Source of the DNA: Perlabentimonas sp034003245
GTDB lineage: Bacteria; Bacteroidota; Bacteroidia; Bacteroidales; Tenuifilaceae
Direction: 5' to 3'
NCBI GenBank assembly: GCA_034003245.1
Contig: JAVEYY010000003.1
Span: 87,766-151,765, forward strand
DNA: 64,000 nt
Below, piece by piece: positions 18,931 to 28,364 of the stretch. Numbering within the stretch: the stretch's first letter is position 1; each line of letters starts with the position of its first letter. The position numbers were made by a program, and so were the translations under genes. The notes beneath the pieces are model-generated. The model made no database searches. It was not told the DNA's origin and saw nothing but the letters and a program-made list of their open reading frames with translations.

Positions 18931-20337
18931 TTATTTCTTCAAAATCTCCTGCTCAATAAATCGCTCCAACGACTCAACGCCAATGCGCTTAGCCACAATT
19001 TTCTTATCCTTATCGAGCACGTAAATAACGGGTGTGCTGTATATATCGTATAGTTTATGATAGCGCGAAGCGCGTGCGGGATCCCAAACGTTAATCCATC
19101 CCAGAGAATTGGTCTCAATGTAGCCTTTCCATTTCTCCATATCGTCCTGAGTGTAAACTGCAAATACCTCCATCCCCTTCGACTTGTACTTCTTGTACAC
19201 CTCGTTCAGCTCAGGGGTAACCTTTTTGCAATGGCTGCAACCGGGCTCCCAGAAATACACCACCAGCACATCGGCCTTAATCTTGTGCAGCTCTCGGGCA
19301 ACGCCCTTCATGTCGCGTAAAGTAATATTTGGCGCCTTGCTGCCAATAAGATTTGGCTTTAAATCGGCAACCCGATTGGCGATCTTGGTTCTGCTCTCCT
19401 CGTTTATCCAATCGGCCTGACCCGTTAGGTAGTACTTTTCGGCAAGATGCACAAATACAGCATCCAGCCCCATTATAGCGGAATTGGAGAACTTGGTAAA
19501 GAGGTGATTTAGGATAAACCGAAACATCAGCGGGTTTGAGCGCGAACGCTCAATCACCTGATCTGCATAAAGGATTACGGTATCGGGAGCAGGAATTAGA
19601 ACACGATCGAAGTAGTTATCAATTCTACCCTGAAAGAATGGGGTGCGAACCAGCCCTGCCTCAGCAAAGTTGATATTATCGAAGTAGTGCTTTTGATTAT
19701 ACCTAATGCTATTGATCCACCTAAGCGAATCGGCATTGGGGGCATTGTCGGGGATGTTAAAATCGGAAAACTCAACTGGCCTAAGACTTTTGATAATGCT
19801 TGCCAGCAGCGAATTTGGGTATTTGGAAATAACCTCATCGCCCTTAGTTTTCACCTCTGCATCGAGTTTTCTAATCTCATCGAGCAGGTTTTGATCAACA
19901 TCACCGGTTTCGCGCTGTTCCTGTGCCTGCTTCTGCAGTTCACCCATTCGCTGCTGCCTTTCGCCCATAAAGCGGCGGTACTGAGCAAACTCAGCATTCT
20001 CGGGCGATTTGGTAAAGGCAATATCCTCGTTAACCTTTTCCAATGATGTTTTTATACTAAACTGCTGGTTATCGCCCAGGAGTAACTCGAAGTAGTTGCC
20101 CGGCAGCACCACAAAGTACATTCCCCTATCGAGCAATGTATCGCCCTTAAAAACCGCAACACCGTTTGAGTTAACGGGAGCCGTATCGGCCAATAGGGTT
20201 TTCTCGCCAAAGTAAAAGCCCAGCTGAATTGTGGTATCCTTTAGCCCATCCACTTTAAGCTCTATCCGATATCCCTGACTAAAGGAAGAGATTGAATAAA
20301 AAAACAAAAATGTTGAAATGGCAAATAATCGTCGCAT
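18931..20337 (-). CDS. DUF4369/DUF5106 thioredoxin-fold exported protein
   Basis: A 468-residue exported thiol-disulfide protein. The start at 20337 gives a normal signal peptide (MRRLF... ending SFSQ); an in-frame start 27 codons upstream would place unrelated residues before it and is rejected. The N-terminal DUF4369-like beta domain (about 22-120) is followed by a charged coiled-coil (about 125-175), a helical DUF5106 part (about 190-335), and a C-terminal AhpC/TSA-TlpA-like thioredoxin domain whose CSHC pair is C367/C370. This architecture is common and poorly characterised in Bacteroidales. Periplasmic disulfide reduction or isomerisation is likely, the substrate unknown. It stands alone, divergent from the DUF255 gene, with its own -7 box and terminator. 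Confidence 0.9.
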   Translation of the reverse strand: MRRLFAISTFLFFYSISSFSQGYRIELKVDGLKDTTIQLGFYFGEKTLLADTAPVNSNGVAVFKGDTLLDRGMYFVVLPGNYFELLLGDNQQFSIKTSLEKVNEDIAFTKSPENAEFAQYRRFMGERQQRMGELQKQAQEQRETGDVDQNLLDEIRKLDAEVKTKGDEVISKYPNSLLASIIKSLRPVEFSDFNIPDNAPNADSLRWINSIRYNQKHYFDNINFAEAGLVRTPFFQGRIDNYFDRVLIPAPDTVILYADQVIERSRSNPLMFRFILNHLFTKFSNSAIMGLDAVFVHLAEKYYLTGQADWINEESRTKIANRVADLKPNLIGSKAPNITLRDMKGVARELHKIKADVLVVYFWEPGCSHCKKVTPELNEVYKKYKSKGMEVFAVYTQDDMEKWKGYIETNSLGWINVWDPARASRYHKLYDIYSTPVIYVLDKDKKIVAKRIGVESLERFIEQEILKK

Positions 20338-20361
20338 AGTTAAGTACTTGTTAATGGTAGA

Positions 20362-20369
20362 CAAAAATA
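20362..20369 (-). promoter_or_regulatory. -7 box TATTTTTG upstream of the DUF5106 gene
   Basis: A perfect TAnnTTTG box on the minus strand, 25 bp upstream of the start at 20337. No TTTG is present at the -33 spacing. The position supports the shorter start, because a start at 20418 would lie upstream of this box. Confidence 0.5.
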
Positions 20370-20471
20370 GGAAAATAGTGTAACAGAGTTTTATCAATTT
20401 TAAATAATTTAACAACAAATCGCATGTGTATTTGTTAAATCAGCAGTAACAAACATTATACCCAAACCAAA

Positions 20472-22499
20472 ATGAGCCACATGGTCAATCGCCTTTCGAA
20501 GGAAACAAGCCCATACCTGCTACAGCATGCCACCAATCCAATAAATTGGTATCCCTGGGGCGATGAGGCTTTTGCCAAAGCCCAAGCGGAAAATAAGCTA
20601 ATGCTGATAAGTGTAGGTTACAGCAGCTGCCATTGGTGCCATGTTATGGAGAAGGAGGCGTTTTCGAATGATCAGGTTGCTGAGTTTATGAACGAGCACT
20701 ACGTTTGTATTAAGGTTGACCGCGAGGAGCGCCCTGATGTGGATAAGATATACATGACCGCTATACAGATAATAACCCGCTCGGGCGGATGGCCGCTAAA
20801 CTGCTTTACCCTACCCGATGGGAAACCTGTTTTTGGCGGCACCTACTTTAAGCACGAGGCTTGGCTCGATATTTTAAAAAGCCTGCATTTTACCTGGATG
20901 ACCGAGCCCCAAAAGGTGAATGAAGTAGCCGAGGAGCTTACTTTGGGAATAGCATCAACTGAAATTATTGATAAAAAAGCTGATCAAAAGCAGCTCAGCA
21001 CCGACACGCTCAAATCGTATGTTAAGGGTTGGAGTAAATACTTTGATAGTAGATATGGGGCTAACAAGGGAGCACCAAAATTCCCCATGCCAGGTTCGTT
21101 GCAATTTCTTCTGGATTACGCTGAGGTTGCAAACGACACGGAGGTGAAAAATCATGTAAAGCTAACTCTTGATAAGATGAGTAATGGGGGCATTTACGAC
21201 CACCTTGGTGGAGGATTTTTTCGCTACTCGGTCGACGAGCAGTGGTACGTACCCCATTTCGAGAAGATGCTTTACGATAACGCCCAGCTAATTTCACTCT
21301 ACACAAATGCCTACAAGCACTTTGCCGACGAGAATTACCGAACGGTGGTTTATCAAACTGTAGATTTTATGCGCCGCGAGTTGCGCAACCCCAATGGTGG
21401 TTTTTATAGCGCCATTGATGCCGACAGCGAGGGCGAAGAGGGTAAGTATTACATCTACTCCAAAGAGGAGGTGGAAACAATACTGGGAAGCGATGCCGAA
21501 CTATTTTCCATTATCTATGGGGTGACCGCATCGGGAGTACATTTAGGTAAAAATGTGCTCCGAATTGCTGCATCGGTAAATGAAACAGCATGCCTAATGG
21601 GGCTATCCATTGAAGAGGTGGAACAACGGCTAAAGCTGGCCCGGGCAAAGCTTTTAAATGCGCGCCAATCGCGCATAAGACCCATTACCGACGATAAGGT
21701 TTTACTCTCGTGGAATGCCTTAACAATATCGGCCCTTGCTAACGCATACAATGTTTTTGGCGATAAACGATTCCTAACCGATGCCCTTGGCATTGCTGAG
21801 TTTATCGACAATACCCTAACCGAAAGTGTCGGGAATCTTCTGCGTGTTCACTGCAAGGGGAAATCAACTACAGCTGCCTTTCTCGATGATTATGCTTTTC
21901 TAAATCAAGCCTACATTAACCTTTACCTATCGACCTTTGATGAGCAATGGCTAGTTAAGGCTCAACTATTAACAGAGGTTTCCATCGATAAGTTTTTTGA
22001 TGTGGATTCGGGCATGTTCTTCTTCACCGCAGCTGAGCACAACTGGAATGTGGTTCGGAAGATGGAGATTACCGATGGGGTTATCCCCTCTTCGGGGGCA
22101 ACCATGGCCGAAAACCTAATGAAACTTGGCGCTTACTTTAGGGCAGAGAAGTACACCCTTATGTCGGAGCAAATGATCCAAAACATCACCGATCAGGTTG
22201 AGCGGGGTGGACCCTACGTGTACAAGTGGGCGCAGGTGCTTATGCAAAATCTGGTAAAACGTGCCGAGGTTGGAGCAGCTGGGTCAAAAGCTGCGGAGCA
22301 GCTTAGGGCAATTTCGCGCGACTCACTTTTCCCAAACGTTATCCCCTACCTTTACGCTGAAAACTCGAAACTACCAATATCAAATTATCCCATTGAAGAG
22401 GGAAAAATAAAGCTTTGTCTTGGTAAAACCTGTCAAAGTCCTGTAGATAGCCCTTCGGAAATTGTGACGGTTCTAAAAGCCGAAAGGCTCTTTGGGTAA
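20472..22499 (+). CDS. DUF255 thioredoxin-domain protein (YyaL/SSP411 family)
   Basis: A 675-residue protein of the DUF255/YyaL family. The N-terminal thioredoxin-fold part carries the signature SYLLQHA-like motif, NPINWYPW and a CHWC pair (C53/C56), then DREERPD and GGWPL. From about residue 200 the chain is an (alpha/alpha)6-barrel like that of N-acylglucosamine 2-epimerase, with GGGFFRYSVDEQW and DADSEGEEG motifs. The length is usual for the family. The real substrate is not known; a glycan- or redox-related role has been proposed from fold only. It is cytoplasmic (no signal peptide). Start 20472 is used; an in-frame ATG three codons on (20481) is equally credible. It is monocistronic and converges with the M13 peptidase gene. 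Confidence 0.93.
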   Translation: MSHMVNRLSKETSPYLLQHATNPINWYPWGDEAFAKAQAENKLMLISVGYSSCHWCHVMEKEAFSNDQVAEFMNEHYVCIKVDREERPDVDKIYMTAIQIITRSGGWPLNCFTLPDGKPVFGGTYFKHEAWLDILKSLHFTWMTEPQKVNEVAEELTLGIASTEIIDKKADQKQLSTDTLKSYVKGWSKYFDSRYGANKGAPKFPMPGSLQFLLDYAEVANDTEVKNHVKLTLDKMSNGGIYDHLGGGFFRYSVDEQWYVPHFEKMLYDNAQLISLYTNAYKHFADENYRTVVYQTVDFMRRELRNPNGGFYSAIDADSEGEEGKYYIYSKEEVETILGSDAELFSIIYGVTASGVHLGKNVLRIAASVNETACLMGLSIEEVEQRLKLARAKLLNARQSRIRPITDDKVLLSWNALTISALANAYNVFGDKRFLTDALGIAEFIDNTLTESVGNLLRVHCKGKSTTAAFLDDYAFLNQAYINLYLSTFDEQWLVKAQLLTEVSIDKFFDVDSGMFFFTAAEHNWNVVRKMEITDGVIPSSGATMAENLMKLGAYFRAEKYTLMSEQMIQNITDQVERGGPYVYKWAQVLMQNLVKRAEVGAAGSKAAEQLRAISRDSLFPNVIPYLYAENSKLPISNYPIEEGKIKLCLGKTCQSPVDSPSEIVTVLKAERLFG

Positions 22500-22532
22500 A
22501 CCGCAGAGCCTTTCGATAGTTAGCTGATACTT

Positions 22533-24563
22533 TTACCAGATGGTAGGGCGCACCTCGGGGGCACGGAAAAGGGGTTCGGATGGATCGATCTCGAATGCTT
22601 CGTAAAACTCGTTGATATTGAACACAGCACCATTTACACGGAATTTTCCAGGTGAATGTGGCCCCTCCTTAACGCTGCGCATCAACTCCTGGTCGCGAAT
22701 AACCTGACGCCACACGTTGGCGTACGACAGGAAGAACCGCTGCTCGGGGGTAAACCCATCGATGGGCTCGGGACGAGGCTTGCCCTCCATGGCCTTTTGC
22801 AGCGCATGGTAGGCGATGGTGAGTCCGCCGTAATCGGCAATATTCTCGCCCAGGGTTAACCGACCGTTCAGGTTCATGTCGCCGATGGCCACAAACGCCT
22901 CGTACTGGTCGATGATGGTTTGGGTAAGCTGGTTAAACTTCTCCGAGTCGATGGGCTCCCACCACTCGTCGATATTCCCATCCTTGTTGTACTTACGCCC
23001 CTGATCGTCGAAACCGTGAGTCATCTCGTGGCCAATAACCATTCCAATGGCGCCATAGTTAACGGCATCGTCGGCATTGAGGTTGAAGAAAGGAGGTTGG
23101 AGGATAGCCGCAGGGAAAACAATCTCGTTCATGGTTGGGCTGTAGTAGGCGTTCACCGTTTGGGGAGTCATAAACCACTCAGTGCGATCCACCGGCTTGC
23201 CGATCTTGTCCATATTCTGGCGGAAGCCAAACTCAAAGCCGCGCTTCATGTTCTCGGCGTAGCAATCGGGGGTAATCTCCAAGTCACTGTAATCTTTCCA
23301 CTTGTCGGGGTAGCCAATCTTCACGTTCATGGCATCGAGCTTGGCAATGGCGCGCTCCTTGGTCTCGTTGGTCATCCAGGTTAGATTCTGCATGCGCTCG
23401 CGGTAAACGGCCTTAAGATTTGACACCAAATCGACCATCTTCTCCTTGGCCTCTGGGGGGAAGTTCTCCTCAACGAAAATCTGGCCTACCACCTCGCCAA
23501 TAATGCCATTGGCCGATGCGGCCACGCGCTCCCAGCGGGGACGGTTTACCTCGTTGCCCGACAACACCTTGCCGTAGAAGCTGAACTGCTGATCGACAAA
23601 AGCCGAGCTTAGGTAGGGCGAGAATCGATTAACTAGGTTCCAGGTAAGGTAAACCTTCCAGCTATCCATGGGAATCTCAATGAACATGGCCGATATCTCC
23701 TGGAAGAAGCCGGGATTATCGATTACCATCTCGGCGGGCTTATCGACACCAATGCCAGCAAAGTAGGCATTCCAGCCAAAGGCTGGTGCGAGCTGCTGCA
23801 TCTGATCGAACGAAACCTTGTTGTAGGTAAGGTTTGGATCGCGGCGCTGGAGACGAGTGAATGAAGCCTTGGCCAAGCGGGTTTCGAGATCGATTACCTG
23901 AGTTGCCTTTTGGGCGCACTCATCCTCAGATGCACCTAGGAGTGCAAACACCCTTTGAAGGTGGATACGATAGGCATCGCGAATCTCCTTCGACCTGTTA
24001 TCGTCGGATAGATAGTAGTCGCGATCGGGTAAGCCCAATCCGCCCTGGCCAAGATTCACCACAATCTCGGTGGTGTTCTTCCTGTCCTGCGCAGCGTAAA
24101 TGCCAAAAAGGGGACCCACGCGCATGGCGTGTTGCTTAGCGATCTCCGCAACCAGGTCGTCGGTGGTGCTGATGGCCCCAATGCGGGCCATATCGGCGCT
24201 AATGGGCTCTATGCCCTTCTGCTCGATGGTTTTCTCGTCCATACCGGAGGCGTAAATATCACCTACCTTCTGCCAGCTGGAGCCTTTCTTACTCTTTTTG
24301 GCGGCTGCCTTTTCGAGGATTGATTTGAGAACCTTATTATTCTCCTCCTGCAGGATATCGAATGACCCGTAGCGGGCTTTATCCTCGGGAATTACTGTGT
24401 TCTTCACCCAGTTGCCATTGGCGTAGGTGAAAAAATCGACACCGGGTTTCACGGTTAAATCCATGTGCGCAATATCGAGCGCAGGCTTAACCTCCTTCTG
24501 CTGGGTTGAGCACCCTACAAGCAGTGCAATAATCATAAAGGAAATTGTTGATTTGTAAAGCAT
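22533..24563 (-). CDS. M13 family zinc metallopeptidase lipoprotein (PepO/neprilysin-like)
   Basis: A 676-residue lipoprotein. The signal peptide ends in the lipobox LVGC (C18), so it should sit on the outer or inner membrane facing the periplasm. Peptidase_M13_N spans about residues 35-415. The catalytic Peptidase_M13 domain follows, with the zinc motif HEMTH (H512, E513, H516) and the third ligand in ENIAD (E573), plus the family DYGGL and NAYYSP motifs. The length fits the family (about 650-700). It cleaves oligopeptides, probably for periplasmic peptide processing. Only 33 bp separate it from the convergent DUF255 gene. All catalytic residues are present. Confidence 0.95.
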   Translation of the reverse strand: MLYKSTISFMIIALLVGCSTQQKEVKPALDIAHMDLTVKPGVDFFTYANGNWVKNTVIPEDKARYGSFDILQEENNKVLKSILEKAAAKKSKKGSSWQKVGDIYASGMDEKTIEQKGIEPISADMARIGAISTTDDLVAEIAKQHAMRVGPLFGIYAAQDRKNTTEIVVNLGQGGLGLPDRDYYLSDDNRSKEIRDAYRIHLQRVFALLGASEDECAQKATQVIDLETRLAKASFTRLQRRDPNLTYNKVSFDQMQQLAPAFGWNAYFAGIGVDKPAEMVIDNPGFFQEISAMFIEIPMDSWKVYLTWNLVNRFSPYLSSAFVDQQFSFYGKVLSGNEVNRPRWERVAASANGIIGEVVGQIFVEENFPPEAKEKMVDLVSNLKAVYRERMQNLTWMTNETKERAIAKLDAMNVKIGYPDKWKDYSDLEITPDCYAENMKRGFEFGFRQNMDKIGKPVDRTEWFMTPQTVNAYYSPTMNEIVFPAAILQPPFFNLNADDAVNYGAIGMVIGHEMTHGFDDQGRKYNKDGNIDEWWEPIDSEKFNQLTQTIIDQYEAFVAIGDMNLNGRLTLGENIADYGGLTIAYHALQKAMEGKPRPEPIDGFTPEQRFFLSYANVWRQVIRDQELMRSVKEGPHSPGKFRVNGAVFNINEFYEAFEIDPSEPLFRAPEVRPTIW

Positions 24564-24626
24564 AGCATTATTACTTTTTGGTTCGTGAATTGGATTGCAG
24601 GGCTGCTGATTGGTTTAATGGATGGT

Positions 24627-24689
24627 GGCTATTGGATGTTGGCTGTTGGCTATTGGCTATTGGCTATTGGCTATTGGATGTTGGTTAGT
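24627..24689. repeat. Heptamer tandem array, consensus GGCTATT
   Basis: Nine consecutive 7-bp units in strict register: GGCTATT, GGATGTT, GGCTGTT, four times GGCTATT, GGATGTT, GGTTAGT. The reverse complement AATAGCC occurs as a second heptamer array near 35308. Confidence 0.85.
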
Positions 24690-24697
24690 TGTTGGTT

Positions 24698-24730
24698 AGC
24701 CCTGACAGGGTTTAAAACCCTGTCAGGGCT
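24698..24730. repeat. 33-bp perfect palindromic element, copy 1
   Basis: Two 15-bp arms (first arm AGCCCTGACAGGGTT) around a 3-bp centre form a perfect inverted repeat. A second copy of its inner 29 bp is at 24854-24882. Such GACAGGG palindromes are seen as dispersed intergenic elements in Bacteroidota genomes. Confidence 0.85.
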
Positions 24731-24780
24731 ATGGGCGATTAACGCTACGCGGTAATTCCCTATTGCCGATTGGGTCGATT

Positions 24781-24840
24781 GAGGGTTGCTAAGACCCGAT
24801 TGGGGGTTGCTTAGACCCGATTGAGGGTTGCTTAGACCCG
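24781..24840. repeat. 21-bp tandem repeat, about 2.9 copies
   Basis: Units at 24781-24801, 24802-24822 and 24823-24840 (last truncated) share GGGTTGCTNAGACCCGATT with one or two changes. Within each unit GGGT and ACCC can pair. Confidence 0.85.
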
Positions 24841-24853
24841 TTTTTCTTGGTAA

Positions 24854-24882
24854 CCCTGACAGGGTTTAAAACCCTGTCAGGG
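24854..24882. repeat. Palindromic element, copy 2
   Basis: A 29-bp perfect copy of the core of the element at 24698-24730: CCCTGACAGGGTT arms and the same TAA centre. The two copies bracket the 21-bp array. Confidence 0.85.
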
Positions 24883-24890
24883 CATAGATG

Positions 24891-24953
24891 TACGGAGGAT
24901 TGACTGTTCCTTACGGAGAATCGACTACTCCTTGACGATAATCATTGCTGCCT
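24891..24953. repeat. Degenerate 21-bp tandem repeat, three units
   Basis: Units 24891-24911 and 24912-24932 (both beginning TACGGAG and ending CTCCT or TTCCT) are clear copies. 24933-24953 is a more diverged third unit in the same register. It lies about 60 bp upstream of the helicase start. Confidence 0.6.
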
Positions 24954-25012
24954 GAATTAAAAGAATGGGCAAGAAATGCTACCTTTATCATCCAAAGAAA
25001 ACACTTTACGGC

Positions 25013-28000
25013 ATGTCGAAACTGGTTGTTTACAGAGCATCCGCGGGGTCGGGGAAGACCTTCCGGCTGGCGGCCGAGTACATAAAGCAGGTTATCGCTA
25101 ACCCCGAAGGGTATAGGCATATCCTGGCGGTAACGTTCACCAACAAGGCCACTGCCGAGATGAAGGGACGGATACTCAACGAGCTTTTTGGTCTATCGAT
25201 GGGCGAAAGCAGCGGGATGGGAAACACCATTTCACAGGAGCTAAATTTGCCGCTAAGCACAATACAGCATAGAGCGAAGCAAGCACTTTCGCTAATCCTC
25301 CACGACTACAGCCGATTTTCGGTAAGCACCATCGACAGCTTTGTGCAGCGCGTTATCCAGGCACTGCTATGGGAAATTGGCGAGCAGGGTGGCGTTGATA
25401 TTGAGCTGGACACAATGCCTGTGCTTGAGCACGCTGCCGACAACCTGCTCGACTCGGCCTCGCAGATTGATGAACTGCTGAAGTGGCTAACAACCATGGG
25501 CTACTCACTGCTCGACGAGGGCAAGAGTTGGGATGTGCGCTCCAAACTCATTGAGCTGGGCAAACAGCTATTCTCCGAAAAATTTAGGCTGATGAGCCGC
25601 GAGGAAGTACAGAAGTTTACCGATCGGGAACGGGTTAATAAGTTAAAAGAGCAACTCCAAAGGATTGTTTCAACAACAACCCACAATTTGAGCAGTTCTG
25701 CCAAAGTGGCCTTGACAGAACTTGAACAACGAGGTGTGAGCATCGATAACATTGCCTATGGAAAAACCGGGGTGATAGGCTTCTTTTTAAAATGTGCAGC
25801 CATTGACGAATCCACAGCCGAGTTACCCTCACCCGAGACCAAAAGGGTAAGCGATGCACTGGCCGATGGCACCGGCCAAGCCTGGGTTAACAAGGCCACC
25901 TATGCCGACAAACTAGTCTTTGCCCCAATGGAGAGGGCCGTTATTGAAGTTCTTCATCCTACCTTAACAAAACTAATTGAGATTATCACCGAGAAACAGG
26001 TTCACTTTTACTCGGCCAAGCTAATCCTAAAGAACCTCGAAAACCTAGCCCTAATTGGGGATTTGTGGAGTAAGGTTCGGGAGCTGTCGCGCGAGGAGGG
26101 TTTCCTGCTGCTGAGCGATAGCGGGCATCTGCTACGCGAATTTGTTAAGGAGTCGGATGCACCATTTGTATATGAAAAGGTTGGTACCCGCTACGATATG
26201 TACATGATAGATGAGTTTCAGGACACATCGGAGGTGCAATGGCATAACTTTAAACCGCTTATTGAGAACAGCCTTGCGCAGGATTGTTTTAGCATGATTG
26301 TGGGCGATGTGAAGCAATCGATTTACCGATGGCGCAACGGCGACTGGAGCATACTGGCCAGCGGGGTTGAGGACGACCTGAGGCATTTTGGCATAGATGA
26401 TATTGCCCTTGGCACCAACTGGCGAAGCCTTCCAGCCATAATCGACTTTAACAACCGATTCTTTACCCAAACCCGTGAGCTGGCTGTTGCTGCTATTAGT
26501 GGGAAAATCACCTCCCCTTTCGAAGAATTAATACCCGATTTAAGCGAACAGATAGAAAAAGCATACAAAGATGTTGAGCAAAAATCGCCTAGAAAAGGCG
26601 AAGATAATGAAGGGATGGTTCAACTTAAATTCTTCGAAAAGGAGAATAATGCCGGGTGCGACGAGTTCCTGTCGGACGAGATATCGACACTAATTCAGGA
26701 TTTAAGAGAGAACTACGAGCTTATCGATATGGCCATACTGGTTCGAACCAAAAGCGAGGGGCAGCGCATTGCTAACATGCTTTTGGAGCATAATAGAAAG
26801 GAACTGGACAAAAACCGCCATATCATCTTTGTAAGTCAAGAGGGACTGGAGCTTAAGGCCTCACTGGTTGTGAGGTTAACAATAGCTGCCTTTAGGCTGG
26901 TTCAAGATACCAATAACGAGATTGCAAAAAGAGTTTTATCAAAAGAAATTTTATCGCTAAAAAATACAAATAATCCCAACTGGCACAGCTGCTTTGCATC
27001 AGACCAAACCGACAACGAAACAGACTGGTTAAGTAGCCTAAACACCCGACCACTAAACGAAGTTTTTGAGGCAATTGCCCAGCGATATGGGCTTTTTAAG
27101 GTTGAGGGCGAGCTGGCGCATCTGGCCGAGCTGCACGAGCATATTGCCAATATTAGCAGTAAGGGCGGTGGCGATGTAAACCGATTCCTGCAGTGGTGGG
27201 ACGAGAAAGGGAGCGGACTCTCGCTAACCGTGCCCGAGTCGACCAATGCCCTATCGATTATCACCATTCACAAATCGAAAGGGCTTCAGTTCCCCGTTGT
27301 TATTATTCCATACGCAAACTGGAGTTTTAGACCTGCATCGGCGCAACCCTTGCTTTGGGTGAAATCGGACGAGGAGCCATTTAATCTACTACCTAAATAC
27401 CCCATTCAGGCCGGTAATCTAGCCAAAAAGAGTCTTTTTGCCAGAGATGTTCTTGAGGAGGAGATGCGAGAGCTGGTGGATAATATCAATATGCTATACG
27501 TAGCATTTACCCGACCCGAAAGAGAGCTGTACGTTTTTGTTCCCCTCAGTAAGAAGGAGGCCGAAAACGATTTTGGGGAGATAAACAGCGTTTCAAAAAT
27601 AATCAAAACAGCCATTCCAGCCCTAGGCAATATACCCACTGAGACGAATCCTGAACACCAATCCGAAACATTTATCTTTGGTAGCAAACCCAAGAATAAA
27701 AGGGAAAAACCTTCTGAAATTTCAGATAGAAAGGGGTGGACAATGGATAGCTATCCGGTTGGGCAAAGTTTAGGGGAAATAAAACTGAAGATGGAAGCTG
27801 AAGAGTTCTTCCAGTCGTCACCATCGGAGAAACTTGCCCCCAAGAAACATGGGAAGATAATGCACGAACTTTTCTCCAAGATTGTAACCGTTAATGATAT
27901 CGATATCGCTATTCAAACACTCATAACAGAGGGTTTGCTGGCGCCACCGGATAGGGAACAGATAAGAATCTGGATCTCCGAAATACTTGAGCAGGAACCC

Positions 28001-28258
28001 TTCGAAAACTGGTTCTCGGGCGAGTGGAAAGTGAAAAATGAGGTCACCATTCTTACCCCCGATGGGCACAGCTACCGACCCGACAGGGTTATGATTAAGG
28101 ACGGCAAAACTTTGGTGGTTGACTTTAAGTTTGGAGGAGAACTTCCGGCTCATACCAAACAAGTTCAGCGATACTCTCAACTTCTAAGGAATATGGGCTA
28201 TGATGCGGTTAATGGTTTTATCTGGTATGTTGATGAGAATAGATTAATATCCCTATAG
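25013..28258 (+). CDS. UvrD-type helicase with RecB-like nuclease domain (AddA-like)
   Basis: A 1081-residue double-strand-break repair helicase-nuclease of the AddA/RecB type. Start 25013 is chosen because MSKLVVYRASAGSGKT is the usual N-terminus with the Walker A motif at once; an in-frame ATG 16 codons earlier is less likely. Helicase motif II DEFQDTS is near residue 400, followed by motif III and QSIYRWR, a TNWRSLPAI motif IV-like site, and ITIHKSKGLQFPVV and YVAFTRPERELY near residues 750 and 830. The C-terminal PD-(D/E)XK nuclease shows HGKIMHELF (about 946), a YRPDRV aspartate (about 1023) and VVDFKFG (about 1036). The usual AddB-like partner is not next to it; the upstream gap is repeats and downstream is a TlpA-like gene. 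Confidence 0.92.
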   Translation: MSKLVVYRASAGSGKTFRLAAEYIKQVIANPEGYRHILAVTFTNKATAEMKGRILNELFGLSMGESSGMGNTISQELNLPLSTIQHRAKQALSLILHDYSRFSVSTIDSFVQRVIQALLWEIGEQGGVDIELDTMPVLEHAADNLLDSASQIDELLKWLTTMGYSLLDEGKSWDVRSKLIELGKQLFSEKFRLMSREEVQKFTDRERVNKLKEQLQRIVSTTTHNLSSSAKVALTELEQRGVSIDNIAYGKTGVIGFFLKCAAIDESTAELPSPETKRVSDALADGTGQAWVNKATYADKLVFAPMERAVIEVLHPTLTKLIEIITEKQVHFYSAKLILKNLENLALIGDLWSKVRELSREEGFLLLSDSGHLLREFVKESDAPFVYEKVGTRYDMYMIDEFQDTSEVQWHNFKPLIENSLAQDCFSMIVGDVKQSIYRWRNGDWSILASGVEDDLRHFGIDDIALGTNWRSLPAIIDFNNRFFTQTRELAVAAISGKITSPFEELIPDLSEQIEKAYKDVEQKSPRKGEDNEGMVQLKFFEKENNAGCDEFLSDEISTLIQDLRENYELIDMAILVRTKSEGQRIANMLLEHNRKELDKNRHIIFVSQEGLELKASLVVRLTIAAFRLVQDTNNEIAKRVLSKEILSLKNTNNPNWHSCFASDQTDNETDWLSSLNTRPLNEVFEAIAQRYGLFKVEGELAHLAELHEHIANISSKGGGDVNRFLQWWDEKGSGLSLTVPESTNALSIITIHKSKGLQFPVVIIPYANWSFRPASAQPLLWVKSDEEPFNLLPKYPIQAGNLAKKSLFARDVLEEEMRELVDNINMLYVAFTRPERELYVFVPLSKKEAENDFGEINSVSKIIKTAIPALGNIPTETNPEHQSETFIFGSKPKNKREKPSEISDRKGWTMDSYPVGQSLGEIKLKMEAEEFFQSSPSEKLAPKKHGKIMHELFSKIVTVNDIDIAIQTLITEGLLAPPDREQIRIWISEILEQEPFENWFSGEWKVKNEVTILTPDGHSYRPDRVMIKDGKTLVVDFKFGGELPAHTKQVQRYSQLLRNMGYDAVNGFIWYVDENRLISL

Positions 28259-28306
28259 ATTAATGAACTGCTAAGCATTTCTTACGAATTATTTTAATTG
28301 AATTTA

Positions 28307-28314
28307 TATATTTG
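28307..28314 (+). promoter_or_regulatory. -7 box TATATTTG upstream of the TlpA-like gene
   Basis: A perfect TAnnTTTG match 50 bp upstream of the start at 28365. There is no TTTG at the -33 spacing, so support is partial. Confidence 0.4.
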
Positions 28315-28364
28315 CCCCAGATAAATATTTACAAAACCATAAGTAGAAACAAAAATTGGAAACT

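Larger units (their letters stand above)
24564..25012. other. Repeat-filled gap upstream of the helicase gene
   Basis: No gene is seen. Almost the whole stretch from 24627 to 24953 is made of short tandem and inverted repeats, listed separately. No promoter of the TAnnTTTG type was found for either flanking gene. Confidence 0.7.

Noticed and set aside
22920..23384. 154-codon plus-strand frame opposite the M13 peptidase gene
   Set aside because: It lies wholly inside a clear peptidase coding sequence, with no family resemblance; it is an antisense shadow of GC-rich codons.
24781..24953. Possible CRISPR array
   Set aside because: The repeats are directly adjacent with no unique spacers, and no cas genes are near.
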